This document shows, piece by piece, positions 1 through 11,033 of a stretch of DNA of 64,000 nucleotides (position 1 is its first letter; each line of letters opens with the position of its first letter). A program made the translations under genes and the position numbers. The notes below the pieces were generated by a model that worked only from the letters and a program-made list of their open reading frames with translations, was not told the origin of the DNA and searched no databases. Location of the stretch: assembly GCA_942159475.1 (NCBI GenBank), contig OW804095.1, positions 54,278,773 to 54,342,772 of the forward strand, in the 5' to 3' direction. The stretch is from Sthenelais limicola. Taxonomy: Eukaryota; Annelida; Polychaeta; Phyllodocida; Sigalionidae.

Positions 1-708
1 TTCAGGAAATTCATTTAGAAAGACAATAAAGCGCGTGAAGACACCAACGATATATATATGTATGACCAGTCATATGTCGCTATGGATTAACTATAAGTCT
101 AATATGGCTTAATTGGTTATCTCCAAATGTTTATCAACTCTTCACAACTGATAATATTCAAAATCGTATTCAGTTCATTAATCTTTCAATCCTTAAGCAC
201 ACATTGTCGATACCATCTATACCCACCTTTTAAAGGCACAAATTTGGACCCCACACATTTGGTTCACACATTCAAATTCACGGGGGGGGGGGGGGGGGGT
301 GTTGAAGCAAATAATTAGATAAACAGGTCTCGTAATCTTAGAGTTCTAATATTTCATCTTCAAAGCCTATTGTTTCGTTGAATACTTGAGCAAAGGGTTT
401 CCCGGTTATAACGCTCTTCAGTGCGACCCTCGTCATGGACGCGCTGAAAATAGAAACCAATTGAACTTTGATTACAGAATCGTCAAGAAAATGACTGAAC
501 AAATCATCTTAAAATATATTTCTAGAAAATAAAATGTTCCAATAATTTGCGCCAAAAGGATTTCAAGTGAAGTTACACAACTTATAAAGGAAATTCGAAA
601 CGGTCCATTGTACCAAAACCGACTTTGAAGTAAAAATTCTGGTAAAAGGATTCCAGTTTGTTATTCCATGTCGCAGGGAATTAGGTAAAGAGAAAACCCT
701 CTACAAAA
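1..708. other. Downstream flank of GGCX
   Basis: Expected to hold the GGCX 3'UTR. No minus-strand AATAAA or ATTAAA was found. A run of about 18 G lies at 281-299. Confidence 0.5.
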
Positions 709-947
709 TTATACATATATTGGAAAGTGTTTATATGCAGACGATATGTGCCAATAATGATACGACAAGAACCAGTACCTTCTATGAAATTCTCGATATC
801 TTTTCTTAAGGAATTCTTTGAATCGCTGCCATGCTGTACGGTTCGACTTAACAACGATTCTTTCTTGCTCTGCTTTCACTTGTTCATAGACAGCTGCCAG
901 TTCTGGATTATCCTCCACGGGGTTCCTCATCACTTCCTTCACCGCAT
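709..947 (-). CDS. GGCX: GGCX coding exon 13 and stop
   Basis: Acceptor CATCTCTAG|ATGCGG. Encodes a charged C-terminus with the family-like [19 protein letters not shown] run, ending PIYV and TAA at 711-709. Confidence 0.88.
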
Positions 948-3900
948 CTAGAGATGTATAACAAAGTGAAATAACTTAAATATTATAGCAAGAACAGCAC
1001 AGTATCGCGTATGAGGGGGGCTATATTCTCCGAGTATGGCCGAAAACAACGAGGCCGTAGGCCGAGTTGTTTTTCGGCCATACGAGGAGAATGTAGCCCC
1101 CCGAAAACGCGATACTGTGCTATTCTTGCTTTTATTCCATGATTCTTACCTTAAAACAACTTTATTTGCATTAATTTCATCAAACTGTGTTGTCCTCATA
1201 GTCACGAACGGTCGTGACGTCACTGTACAATACACAGAATTTATATTGTCCACCTTGTGAGCGGCAAGTATATCGATTATATTGTACGCTCACGGCCAAA
1301 TCATGGAATAAAAGGCTCATTACTCAACCCTGATGAAATAAAGATAAATAATACTCCAGTGGTGGGTGGACCCCTCCCTTGCATGCCGATTAGTCTATAA
1401 TTGCCCTAGAAAAATAATGAAAAGTAACATAAACATTGAAGATAAATTCGCCTTCTAGTTTATTGCTGAGTGAGAAACAATGACTTGATTCAGTTTCTGC
1501 ATATCAAACACCAAATGTCCGCGCATTCAGTTTGGACCCAACAAATTCCTTCGAATTTCGATAAAACAATTCGTCAATATCCCAAATCTTTTTCTTGGCA
1601 CAGGCAATGTTGACGAAAAAGAAATTTCTATATTAATACATATCATATCTAACTTATAAAAGAGTCTTTTTATTTATAATCTTGAACATGTAAACATTCA
1701 TATAAGAGGTAGTTTGTAGAGCTTGAAATACGAAAGTCAAAATATGTGTATACTATAAACTAAACGACTAACGGAGGAGAGGGAAACCTATTCCATAGGT
1801 ATCTCTGATAATCACATGATCTGTAAAATTCCATTGGATCACTAAAATATTATCCATTAATTCATCAAAGCGAATGAACGTATCATTAAAATAATTCAGA
1901 ACATGAACTGGTACCTTCTAATTAATATTTAATATCTACCTTTGGTCGCAGACTTTGATTTGTTCCGCCACTCTTGGTAGAAATCCAATTTCTTCTCAAA
2001 TTCTGTGATATTTTTTGCGAGTTCTCGTTCTGTGGTGTTGATGAATTTGTACATGTAACAGGACGGGCTCCCACTTACTGTGTGTATATTATGGTACTCT
2101 CCGGCGGGAAGCTGAAAACTCATCCAAAATGGAATCAAATACAAACACTCACACAATTAATGTACGAAAAAGAGTTTAAAATACATGCAGATGCTTTAAA
2201 CGTTCATAGCCAAATTTCTTCAAATATATCAAACCTTTAATTTATCCCCGTCTTTCAGTGAGAAGTTTTTATTTTGATCCACAAGCTCGACGATAACTTC
2301 TCCTTGGAGAATAGATATGTCAGTCTCTTTCAAGTCCTCTTGTACATAATTCTCTAATGAGAGACCTGTAAAGGTGATAAGATGACACACATATATTGCT
2401 ACAGGATGATTGTTATTTACATCTAGATGTAAAGGTTGGATGCAGAAACATATAATTATTTGATGCCGAAATATAATGGCGATAATTGATTAGGTGGGGT
2501 TTGGGGGCTTGGGAGAGTGGGTAGATGGAACCTACCCTGAAGGTGGAGGATGCTGGAGAGGCAGTTTGATATCTGAGTGCTCTCACTCCCGCCAGCGTTC
2601 AATTAATGCATCTTACCCCATGCGTACCTATGTGTACATGTTTCCCCCATCGCCGAATGGAAAAATGTACAGGTATGTGCGTTTGAGTTTAATTCCCCAC
2701 TATTTTACAATAATTAATGTTGTAATCCTGAAACGAAAACCTACCTGGAAAGTCAGCTATGAATACCACATCCATATCTTCTGTTGAGTTGTAAATGGAA
2801 TTCTCTATCCTATCGAGCTCTCCTCGCCAATCAGATAGGTCAATCAACAAAGGCATCAACCATTTGGTCTGCTTGAATGGGCTCCAATCGGCCCGTATTA
2901 AATCCACACGAGGATCAAACATTCTAAAATAATTAAGAGATTTGAATGCAACATGTGATATCGATCCCTGTGACTCGTTTAGGCTCTATTCAAAGGAAAC
3001 TATATAATTGTATACGGCGAACCATGAAATGACACTATAAAGGTTATATATAATAATGCCTTCATTTTGCTTTTGGCTTTCAATATAGTCGTCTTCCGAT
3101 ACAGTTTACACATCAACCATCATAAGTATAACCAAAAAAACAGGTGGAAATTTTGAAGAAAAAAACTTCATCATAAACATTGACATGGATACAAAAAAAT
3201 CACATTGCAGTTTTTCTCACTAATACCAGAAACAAAATAATTACAGGGAGAATAAATGCATACGTCAAATTACAAAGATTTTCACCATGATTCGGCATAT
3301 GTGTAATTTAATTCATTGTTAATGTTTTGCAGCTCTGAGGGAAGAAATGATGGATGTTTTAGGGCATTTCTAAACATGTAATCACTATATTTATTTGTTT
3401 AAAACTTTAATTTTTCCTCCCTTTAAATTGCCTCCAGTTATATGCATTACGTCAAATTACACTTTACCAAAAGTAGATAGACAAAAAGATAAATACATAT
3501 TTTTTAATTGCATCAAGTGATTCCATCAACTTCTCTATTTTCCAACGGTAGGCTATTCCTAATATTTCAAATAGAATTATTACAACAAAATAAATTGGAT
3601 TTTAATGTGCCAATCTCGCATCATTGAGAAAATACTTTTTAAATGCTCTTTGTTTGTGAATATTTGTAAAGTGTAGCTCCAGCAACGTGGACGCGGCACA
3701 TTTTCTTTGATTTGTCATGAGGCGAGAGATAATGCCATTTTATCAAGCTTGTTGTCATCTCCTGATTCAAAACACAGCTGGGATATATCTGGCTTATCGC
3801 TGTTTTTCTAATGATTCCCTTATTCTCTTGTTCCACCACAAATGTGATCGGCCGTATCGGGGGAATCCATTAACCCTCGCCTCTGACCACAAATGCGAGC

Positions 3901-6900
3901 AGGCTTATCGGGGGAAAGTGTTAAAAAATTATAGCGCCCACCCCACTCCTTCCATGTTAACAGAGACAGACTATAGTGCCATAGACAATTACATATTTCC
4001 TATACTACTCACGTCTCACGGTAGTTAAATAGTATCCACAAGGTGGAGCTATATAGTACCTTAGGCAACTACTTTTATTTACTTTTTCTTTACTGCTGTG
4101 ATACTTTTAATATACTACACTCATTGATGTGTATGAACGATATCATCATATCTCCCAACAAAGTTTGGAATAAACAGAGTAATAACAGTAGACGCTTACA
4201 AGTCCTGTTATTAATTCTCCCCCTCAAAGAACCTGTCATATCGCTTATAGTTGGATCACCCTGTCACCCTATGTAGTGGCCACGCTACCACGTTTTATAT
4301 ATTATACATTTCTAGGCCTATGTCTATATGAATATTATTATGGTTCATTTGGTTTGTATTTATTCAACAAAAACTAAGGTAAAATAACGGTTTTTGGCAT
4401 TTTTAGATACTTTATATCAATTTGAGACATAGAAAAGTATATGTGGAATGAAAGAGCTCGCTAAGGGGAACAGCATGACACAGGAATAATGAGCATTCAA
4501 GTCATATTTTCGTTAATAGTCCTGGAAAACATACAAAAATGCAAAACAGCACACATGAAAAAACTGACCCATAGCTCTAAAATGGCATATATGCGCCGAC
4601 TCTCTCTATTGAACATTTATGGGCCAGATCGGCCAGAAGTATTAAAGGGTCAGTCAATGGGTTCATGGTCACTTTTAGGACAACAAACTTTATGGAGCCA
4701 TAAATACAACACCCAAGTCTCAATTCTTTTACCTCCATTTATGTCTAACTTATAGTCACTTACAGGCGCGAAGAAAGCTTCAGAAAGCTTAGTTGAAAAG
4801 GTCTGTTTAGCACAAGAGGGCACTGAGAGTATTGTGTGACGTCACAATGTATCGCCTGAAATGTACATAATATTCCTACCCTCCTCCCAATCTCCCAGCA
4901 ATTGAAACAGTTATTCAATACAGGTATTTCAAGACACCTGTAATGAGAGGTCAATAATTGGGTTTAGTCCTCCCCTTAAACGAAGGAACACAAAGGGTGG
5001 TGTGAGAAAATGTGATGTGTTTCAGGGAAATGAGCCACAAGTCACAAAACTGATATTTTCCTAAGTAATTCATTCACAAGAACCCTTGCTTGGAATATTT
5101 TCATTTTTGGTGTCCTCTGAGTTGCTAGTAGCATTAATACATGTACCAAATTTCAAGACGGTGTATTACATAAATCCATGCATTTCTAAGGTCATCCTAT
5201 AGAGTACATTTAGCTACTTTACTAGTAATTGTCTACTCAAAAATATTCCAAACCTGTTTTTCAAAAATAAAGATATCAAACTTAAAATCTAATAGTACTT
5301 ATTAGATGCCCTACTGTTAACTGTCATTGGAATCGGCTTGATGTCGTCTTTTCAAAATATGGTCATTATCTCAAAATCCTCTTTTTTTGTGATGTGTGAC
5401 TCATTTCCCTGAAACACATCACAAATGTGTAATACCTTGGTGCCACAGTGTATCAAAAGAGAGGGAAATAACATTGCATACATTTCACTCTGACCTTGTG
5501 AGGAAGAATAAATGGGTAATAGTGTTTGTTTGTTTTGGTCTGCACACCTGCCTTGGGATTACTCCTTCCGCCCACCCCACCCTCCTTCTTTCTAGCAGCA
5601 ATTATAAGACTTGTCTATATGTTCATTGCATGTTCATTTCAAGATTGGCGAAACTTTGTGACGTAGGGAAGCAGTGGCGCCTTGAATGGAGTGTTCAACT
5701 GTGGAACTACTTTTTCCCTCATTTAAATGGGTAAAACTCACTAAATGTTAGGTTATATTAAGTAAAACCGGGGCGATTACTTTTCAATAATAGCAGAGAA
5801 GTTGATTTTCTCATAATATCTTGGGGTTTACTGACACTTTAAATTAGCTTGACTCCTAATACTTATGACCGGTAGACCCAGATCTCCACCGAGCAGTGAA
5901 TTAGCTAACAATACTTAAGTACCCCCGCCCCCTCCACAAGGAGCCCTCTCCCTGAAGAAGTTAATTAAAAGCCAAAAGCCAGTAGTAGTCGGCGGACAAG
6001 ATATAAAATGACTATGAATCTTTTACTGACCTTTGTTGAAATCTGTCATTGAGGGAACGCCAAACATCGAAATAAAGCTCTACATCTGTGATATTGTGTT
6101 CCTTTAATCTCATCTCAATACACATGGAATACTGTTTGACCATATCAGAATGTGAACTCCAACGTTTCTTGTTTCTGGTAAAGGCATCAGGATTGATGAA
6201 TCCAACATGACCGGTGTCCCGGTCTACGTACGTCACACGCACGTGTTGGGTGGACCAAGAGTGGACCATCATGTCCCACGAGTAACCGTAGAGTCCATTG
6301 GTCCAGTTATTGTATCCCTTTGGATGAAAACAGTGTTTTTTAAAACTTTGTTTGTTTTGTTTGAAGATGTTTATTCTGCATTTACACATTTAAACATTAA
6401 TGATTATTGTCGCTGTTTTCAGTGAACACAAATCTTTTAATTTTAACCTTTGACAATATAATAAAAAAAATTCCAATCTAAAGTCTAAACATTTACAGAT
6501 TGTGTATATATTAATACGCCAAATCAACATACAGGGACCTCTGTTTAATAGGAGGAATTAACCATAGTCAAATGAATGACAACATGTCATTGGAAATTCT
6601 CCAGCTACCAAATAAATTCACTAAACTTCCCTTCACCTAGAAGAAGTGGTGTACCCTTTACCAAAACAGTCAAGAAATGATGCTTGCGATTTTCGAAATG
6701 CTAGATGTGTTAGATGTTAGATCAAACTGAATTACTGTCATGCGCACACCTCAAACACTACTTACGTTATTGCGATATTCTCGTACTGCAATGACATGTA
6801 ATCATTTTATATTTTGTTGAAAATGATATAAATACCATGCCTCCGTATATTTAATTGCTTAAATAGAAATTACTCAAATAGTAATTAGCAGCTGATTGTT

Positions 6901-9900
6901 AATTATCGTTGGAGTTTCACATGACATTAGTGCCTTTGTTGAATACTAGATAAAAATCCGAGAATTGATTAGAAAACCGAACTGGCTGAAAACGTGAAAC
7001 GAACCGGCCAATTGTTTAATCTATATTTTACATTATCCCGGCCAATTGTTTAATCTATATTTTACATTATCCCTTGGCGCCTATATCCAGCTTTAATATA
7101 AAGAAAGTTTCTTACCTTTGTAAGGAAGTGGGAGTAAGGAAGAATACATTGGGATAGGATCCACAAAATAGTGACTAGACTAAATATATAGTGATGTGTT
7201 CCAGGTTCATCTCGAGCTACTGCATTGCTATAATATCTTTCTGTAGAACGTCTGTGTCGCCGATCATCCTGAGCACAAAAAAAGAAAACATTTACTTACA
7301 AATAATATAGGTGATGAATAATTCATTTGAACGACTAACATTCAACGGAGGGGTTGAGGCTTTGCATGCACTATCAAGTTGGTTCTCGAAGAGCCCACAT
7401 CTCTGTGAATCTCATACGCAATTTTATCCAAAAGCAAGGTAAAAACATGAATATTTTCAGATTAATTAACATAGGTCTTACGTGGACAGGCTCGGGTTTT
7501 ATTTGGTGTTTTGGATAGAGGCAGTGAGAGGTAGCTTCGGGATCTTTCACGGAGGGAAGAATATTTTGCAGACAGAAAGGAAGATGTCGTATGATTTTCT
7601 TGGGCCAGTCCGCGCGACTGAACAATGGCATTGTTGCTATCATTGTGTATGGAAACATCCCTAGAAAAATAAACAGAAATAAAGATATACACGATTCAGC
7701 ATCCGATTACTTATTTATCTCAGAAATGACATTATATTAAAATGTAAATCTGATGTGTATTTTAATATTTGAAAAATACCTCAGTTTTAATTGGAATAGC
7801 TACATATATAACTATTACTGGTATTTCTAACCTAAGGATATGAGCTTTTCTATGTATGTATGAACCTATGTTCTTTAAGATCCTGAGGAAAAAAGTGAAG
7901 ATGGCAAAATGGTATACCGATGCTGAACATTTGGGAATTCATGCCGTGGAACGAGAGACCAATAAGAAATCCTAACGAGCGGGTGAAATCAAAGAAGAGG
8001 AAAAATCCAATAAAGAGATCGATGAATAAACCGCCCCAGTGAACGATGAACAGATCTATTTGATCATGAGTGAGAAAGCGTCTGTAAAGGAGAGAAGAAT
8101 TTGTGAAAAAATAAGTATGTATACTATCAACTTGTTATTTGAACTAGAAACACACTAGAAATATATTATATGGCAATTAAAAGCTGCGCTTATGCAGGGA
8201 CGCCCGGGATTGTAGGGAGTTTTAATACTAGCCTATATTGGTAATATACAAAGAGGCATGTACAACTGTACGCACGGTACCCTGAACTTTTAAGGCACAG
8301 GACTTTGCTAGCGCCCAGTAGTAAACAGGGCGGTCAATATGTGGCATGGTCGCCATTGAAGCGGTCGGGTCAGAACGGCCGATCAGGCAAACAAAAATCG
8401 GTGTGTTTCCGATTTATATATCTGAAAACTAGGTAGGAAAGGGTGGTAACTTCTCTCTCTTTTTTTTTCTTTTTTTTTTAAAGAAACCACTAAACCACTA
8501 AATTCAAAACATTCATAACATTTATTCGATAGCTACAATACACTTACGTGAAGGGAGAAAAGACCCAATGTCGGGAGAGTTCATTCATGGAATAACCATC
8601 CACCCAATCTCGATCGAGCTTTTTCAATCCAGCGATAAAATATACCAAGAACAACTGAAAAGAAATACGGCACAATAGACACTCTCAAATCTTGGAAGAT
8701 ATTTTAATAATTGTATTATTGTAGTCGAGGGTACCTTAATTCTTGCGATGTCACATATTCATCTTGCTATTTCCCATTCTTCCTTATAATTAAGATTTAA
8801 TCACATTTAAACCACTGGGTATATCGAATATTTTGCATGCTATTTAAAAGAGTCTAACATTCTTTTAGCTATCACTCATTTCCTTTTGATTTATATGGCA
8901 ATCATCTATCCAAGATTTGGAATCTAAACTCATTCTTTCAAATGTATAATATTATTTAGACATAAGATCACATGGATCATGCACCTACCTGTATTCGGAA
9001 AAGAGTATAGTTCCACAGAGGGACGTGTGTATTTTTGGTCCGGTTAAAAAGAAGCCCATCTATGGACCTGGAAACGGCAAAAATGAGTCAAATGATTTCA
9101 TATAGCCAATTGGGATATCTTTTCCTTTCGTGAATACAGGACAATCTTTTTCATATCGTATTTAAAGACAGCAATTGACAATTTCCTTTTACCAACGTTT
9201 AAAACAGGGCAAATGCGTAGGCGACCCACTCTAAAAGCCTGCCAGGGGGAACGGCTGTCTCTTGTTTCCTTGTGTCGCAAGTTTGATCTAAGTGGGGCCT
9301 TGTAAGGCTTACCTGGCTCGGGAAATGAACCCAAGCTTACCTGAGCAGTATGGCAGAGTTGACCGCTCACCTTTCCTATTTAGTACAGGTGTCTAAAAAC
9401 GTGGACACTTTTATGTGTTCGGTGATTTGGGACCGGAATATGATCATTGTTCTTGTATAGATTCAAGGTCATTTCAACACTGCTATGATACGTGCAACGA
9501 TTAAGAGATGGGGAGAGAAACATCTCAGCTAATGATACATCAAAACGATTTAGAATATCATTGATAATTTTGTTAACAGAACTTCAAAATACTAGCACCA
9601 TATCGTTAGTCATCTTCAAGATCAGTAAAGAGCAGATTATATAACGTGTTAACTATTCCTCGTTGTATGATCATTGTAAACAGGTTAAGAGTTGTCATAA
9701 ACACGTCAAAAAAAGTATGGATAAGAAAAAAATGTTTGTCGTCTTACCAATATCTATTGGCGTCGGTGAGAAGGAAGAGGATCCCACAAAGGCCGTACAG
9801 GTATGAATGATTGTTCCAAGAGGTTTTATCGAGGAGGAAAATGTACCAGTATGTTCCCACGAATACCAGGCAGCTCAGTCTATACAAGCAGCCCAGCATT

Positions 9901-11028
9901 ATACCAACAGCACCTGGAAATTGATAAAATACTGTGTATAATCGGTACACATATCATTAATAGGAAATGGAGATGGATGTATCTATAAACGAGATTCAAT
10001 TAATCTCGACTATTAATTTCTTATTCTGGTTGCACATTGTCTTCGCTGTTTAAGTTTTGATTTGGCAAATTTTGCGGACCCTGCTGAATACATGTGGTTG
10101 ATAAAAGAAGAGTTATATGGTTTATCTGTGGGGAAAAAATAAAACGAAGTATCTTGAGGTTATACCTACCCATAAACATAGCGAGGTAGACCATATACAT
10201 CCATTGGAGAGGTAGCACTTTGAGAAAGTTGAACAGAGGGAAGCGACATTCCTCTGGATCACCCCAATTGTAATCTGCATAACCTAAGCCCCTTTCTTGA
10301 GGGATATCAGTGGCCATTAAGAGACCTACAAATCGGATATTAATACATTCAGTCAATGTTAAAACTATCAACATGCAGGACATCTGATCTCGCTTCATGG
10401 CATGTAGCATGCCCAATTTATTGTTTATTGTTTTGTCTTTTTGTGCTGTTTTTACTGCCATATTAATCTGTCATACTAGTGTAGTCGCTGCATTTAAATA
10501 TCTATTAACTACTGCTATAACTGTTTAATAACGTGGCTCCATTTTTGGAAGGGGGCCCTCAGGAAGACCTATGGTTTCATAGAAGAGAGGCACCCCTTTT
10601 TCGGTAAAAAATTGATTGATGTTATTGAAAGTCCGGAAATAAAGCATTATATATACATACATACATACATTAAGTGCCTTTGTTAAAGTTTATTTGTAGG
10701 GTATACACGTATAGATCTATTAGTTACATCATGAATATTATTAAATAGTTTATTTCAAGCCACCCTATAAGAAACTATTACACCTACCAAATAGTATTCT
10801 TGTCACAGCTAAATTTGCAGGATCCATAGGTTTGGAAAGTAATTGCACAAATCTGCTCCAGCTCGTTAGGTCAGAAAGGTCGAAGCCAAGAAGGGCCTGA
10901 CTTCGGGAAGGGGTTGTTGCATGACCTTTCCCATCTCCATGACTACTTTGGTTTCTCTGACGACTTTCGGATGTCCCATTTGATTTATCTGAGCTACTTG
11001 AGTTGCGATGCTTTCGATGACGACCCAT
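709..11028 (-). CDS. GGCX: Vitamin K-dependent gamma-glutamyl carboxylase, complete, 13 coding exons
   Basis: Joined exons (minus strand, high to low): 11028-10788, 10325-10170, 9913-9748, 9067-8989, 8654-8548, 8081-7918, 7660-7482, 7268-7116, 6317-6031, 2923-2745, 2365-2235, 2111-1940, 947-709. They sum to 2253 nt, i.e. 750 residues plus TAA, close to the 758 of human GGCX. Phases agree at every junction and all introns are GT-AG. The family enzyme is an ER multipass membrane protein that carboxylates Glu in vitamin K-dependent proteins while oxidising vitamin K hydroquinone to the epoxide. Seen here: DIPQERGL near residue 87, [14 protein letters not shown] with His168 (human His160), IAGLKKLD with Lys225/226 (catalytic human Lys218), and [14 protein letters not shown] near 419. 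Cys107 and Cys481 match the human Cys99-Cys450 disulfide. The lumenal C-terminal domain carries LPAGEYH. No poly(A) signal was found below 709. Confidence 0.95.
988..1129. repeat. Fold-back (near-palindromic) element in GGCX intron 12
   Basis: The arms 988-1050 and 1065-1129 are inverted copies with a few mismatches. They begin GCAAGAACAGCACAGTATCG and carry a GGGGGGCTA block. The centre reads GGCC-GTA-GGCC, so the hairpin is capped by a C-GTA-G triloop. Its right flank (CTTTTATTCCATGATT at about 1129) is itself inverted at about 1297-1312. Probably a small non-autonomous fold-back transposon. Confidence 0.75.
1940..2111 (-). CDS. GGCX: GGCX coding exon 12
   Basis: Acceptor GTTTTCAG|CTTCCC and donor AAAG|GTAGAT. 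Encodes [20 protein letters not shown], matching the family [20 protein letters not shown] segment, followed by NTTE. Confidence 0.93.
2235..2365 (-). CDS. GGCX: GGCX coding exon 11
   Basis: Acceptor TTTACAG|GTCTC and donor AAG|GTTTGA, the latter weak. Encodes [13 protein letters not shown], matching family LQGEVTVELV, and continues in phase 0 to exon 12. Confidence 0.88.
2745..2923 (-). CDS. GGCX: GGCX coding exon 10
   Basis: Acceptor TATTTTAG|AATG and donor CCAG|GTAGGT. Encodes [15 protein letters not shown] and VVFIADFPG, standard lumenal-domain motifs. The 3.1-kb intron before it carries a MITE at 5011-5423. Confidence 0.94.
2924..6030. other. Large GGCX intron 9 (no gene inside)
   Basis: AT-rich intron. 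It holds the MITE at 5011-5423 and a weak tandem of an ACCACAAATGTGATCGGCC-like unit near 3835-3915. No other exon-like stretch was recognised. Confidence 0.7.
5011..5423. mobile_element. MITE with 28-bp terminal inverted repeats
   Basis: TGTGATGTGTTTCAGGGAAA at 5011 is mirrored at 5396-5423; the 28-bp arms differ at one position. There is no coding capacity in 413 bp. A related single end (TGTGATGTGTCATTGG) occurs near 41963 inside another element. I saw no convincing target duplication. Confidence 0.7.
6031..6317 (-). CDS. GGCX: GGCX coding exon 9
   Basis: Acceptor ATCCAAAG|GGATAC and donor AAAG|GTCAGT. Encodes the highly conserved [20 protein letters not shown], then KQYSMC with Cys481 (human Cys450), and ends NDRFQQR. 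Confidence 0.95.
7004..7071. repeat. 34-bp exact tandem duplication
   Basis: A 34-bp unit beginning CCGGCCAATTGTTTAATC occurs twice in a row in GGCX intron 8, about 45 bp downstream (in + coordinates) of nothing but the exon 8 donor at 7115. Confidence 0.85.
7116..7268 (-). CDS. GGCX: GGCX coding exon 8
   Basis: Acceptor GTGCTCAG|GATG and donor AAG|GTAAGA; 51 codons in phase 0. A basic stretch leads into a hydrophobic segment ending LPYSHFLTK, as in the family. This exon lines up with few residues in vertebrates before the membrane helix and, with exon 7, accounts for part of the extra length here. Confidence 0.88.
7482..7660 (-). CDS. GGCX: GGCX coding exon 7
   Basis: Acceptor TTTCTAG|GGATG and donor CAC|GTAAGA, phase 0. 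Begins [14 protein letters not shown], matching the family GMFSYVMLASSPLF stretch, followed by SRADWPKK and a variable loop. Confidence 0.9.
7918..8081 (-). CDS. GGCX: GGCX coding exon 6
   Basis: Acceptor TTTACAG|ACGC and donor ATCG|GTATAC. Encodes the [18 protein letters not shown] membrane segment and the conserved [12 protein letters not shown]. Confidence 0.9.
8548..8654 (-). CDS. GGCX: GGCX coding exon 5 (catalytic lysine)
   Basis: Acceptor TTTTCAG|TTGTTC and donor TTCAC|GTAAGT. Encodes [18 protein letters not shown]; Lys226 aligns with the catalytic base Lys218 of human GGCX. Ends HWVFSPF. Confidence 0.92.
8989..9067 (-). CDS. GGCX: GGCX coding exon 4
   Basis: Short 79-nt exon. Acceptor TTTCCAG|GTCC completes the Trp codon of NRYW. 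Encodes SIDGLLFNR and [13 protein letters not shown]. Donor CAG|GTAGGT, phase 0. Confidence 0.9.
9748..9913 (-). CDS. GGCX: GGCX coding exon 3
   Basis: Acceptor TTTCCAG|GTGCT and donor TATTG|GTAAGA. Encodes [15 protein letters not shown]. The His (residue 168) corresponds to human His160, which is important for catalysis. Confidence 0.93.
10170..10325 (-). CDS. GGCX: GGCX coding exon 2
   Basis: Acceptor TTTGTAG|GTCTC and donor ATGG|GTAGGT. Encodes DIPQERGL and CRFPLF, the latter with the conserved disulfide Cys107, then a hydrophobic segment beginning [14 protein letters not shown]. Confidence 0.92.
10788..11028 (-). CDS. GGCX: GGCX coding exon 1
   Basis: Starts at ATG 11028-11026 and encodes a hydrophilic Ser-rich N-terminus, then [12 protein letters not shown], where the family similarity begins. 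It ends TTTG|GTAGGT, phase 1. The bases just upstream read TTGCAG|ACAATAATGG, which looks like a splice acceptor, so a noncoding first exon probably lies further right. Confidence 0.85.
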
Positions 11029-11033
11029 TATTG

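Noticed and set aside
9098..9370. 90-codon minus frame between GGCX exons 3 and 4
   Set aside because: Continuity of exons 3 and 4 (NRYW|SIDGLL) leaves no room for it; intronic.
10021..10461. 146-codon minus frame starting [10 protein letters not shown]
   Set aside because: Its middle is GGCX exon 2; both ends read through introns.
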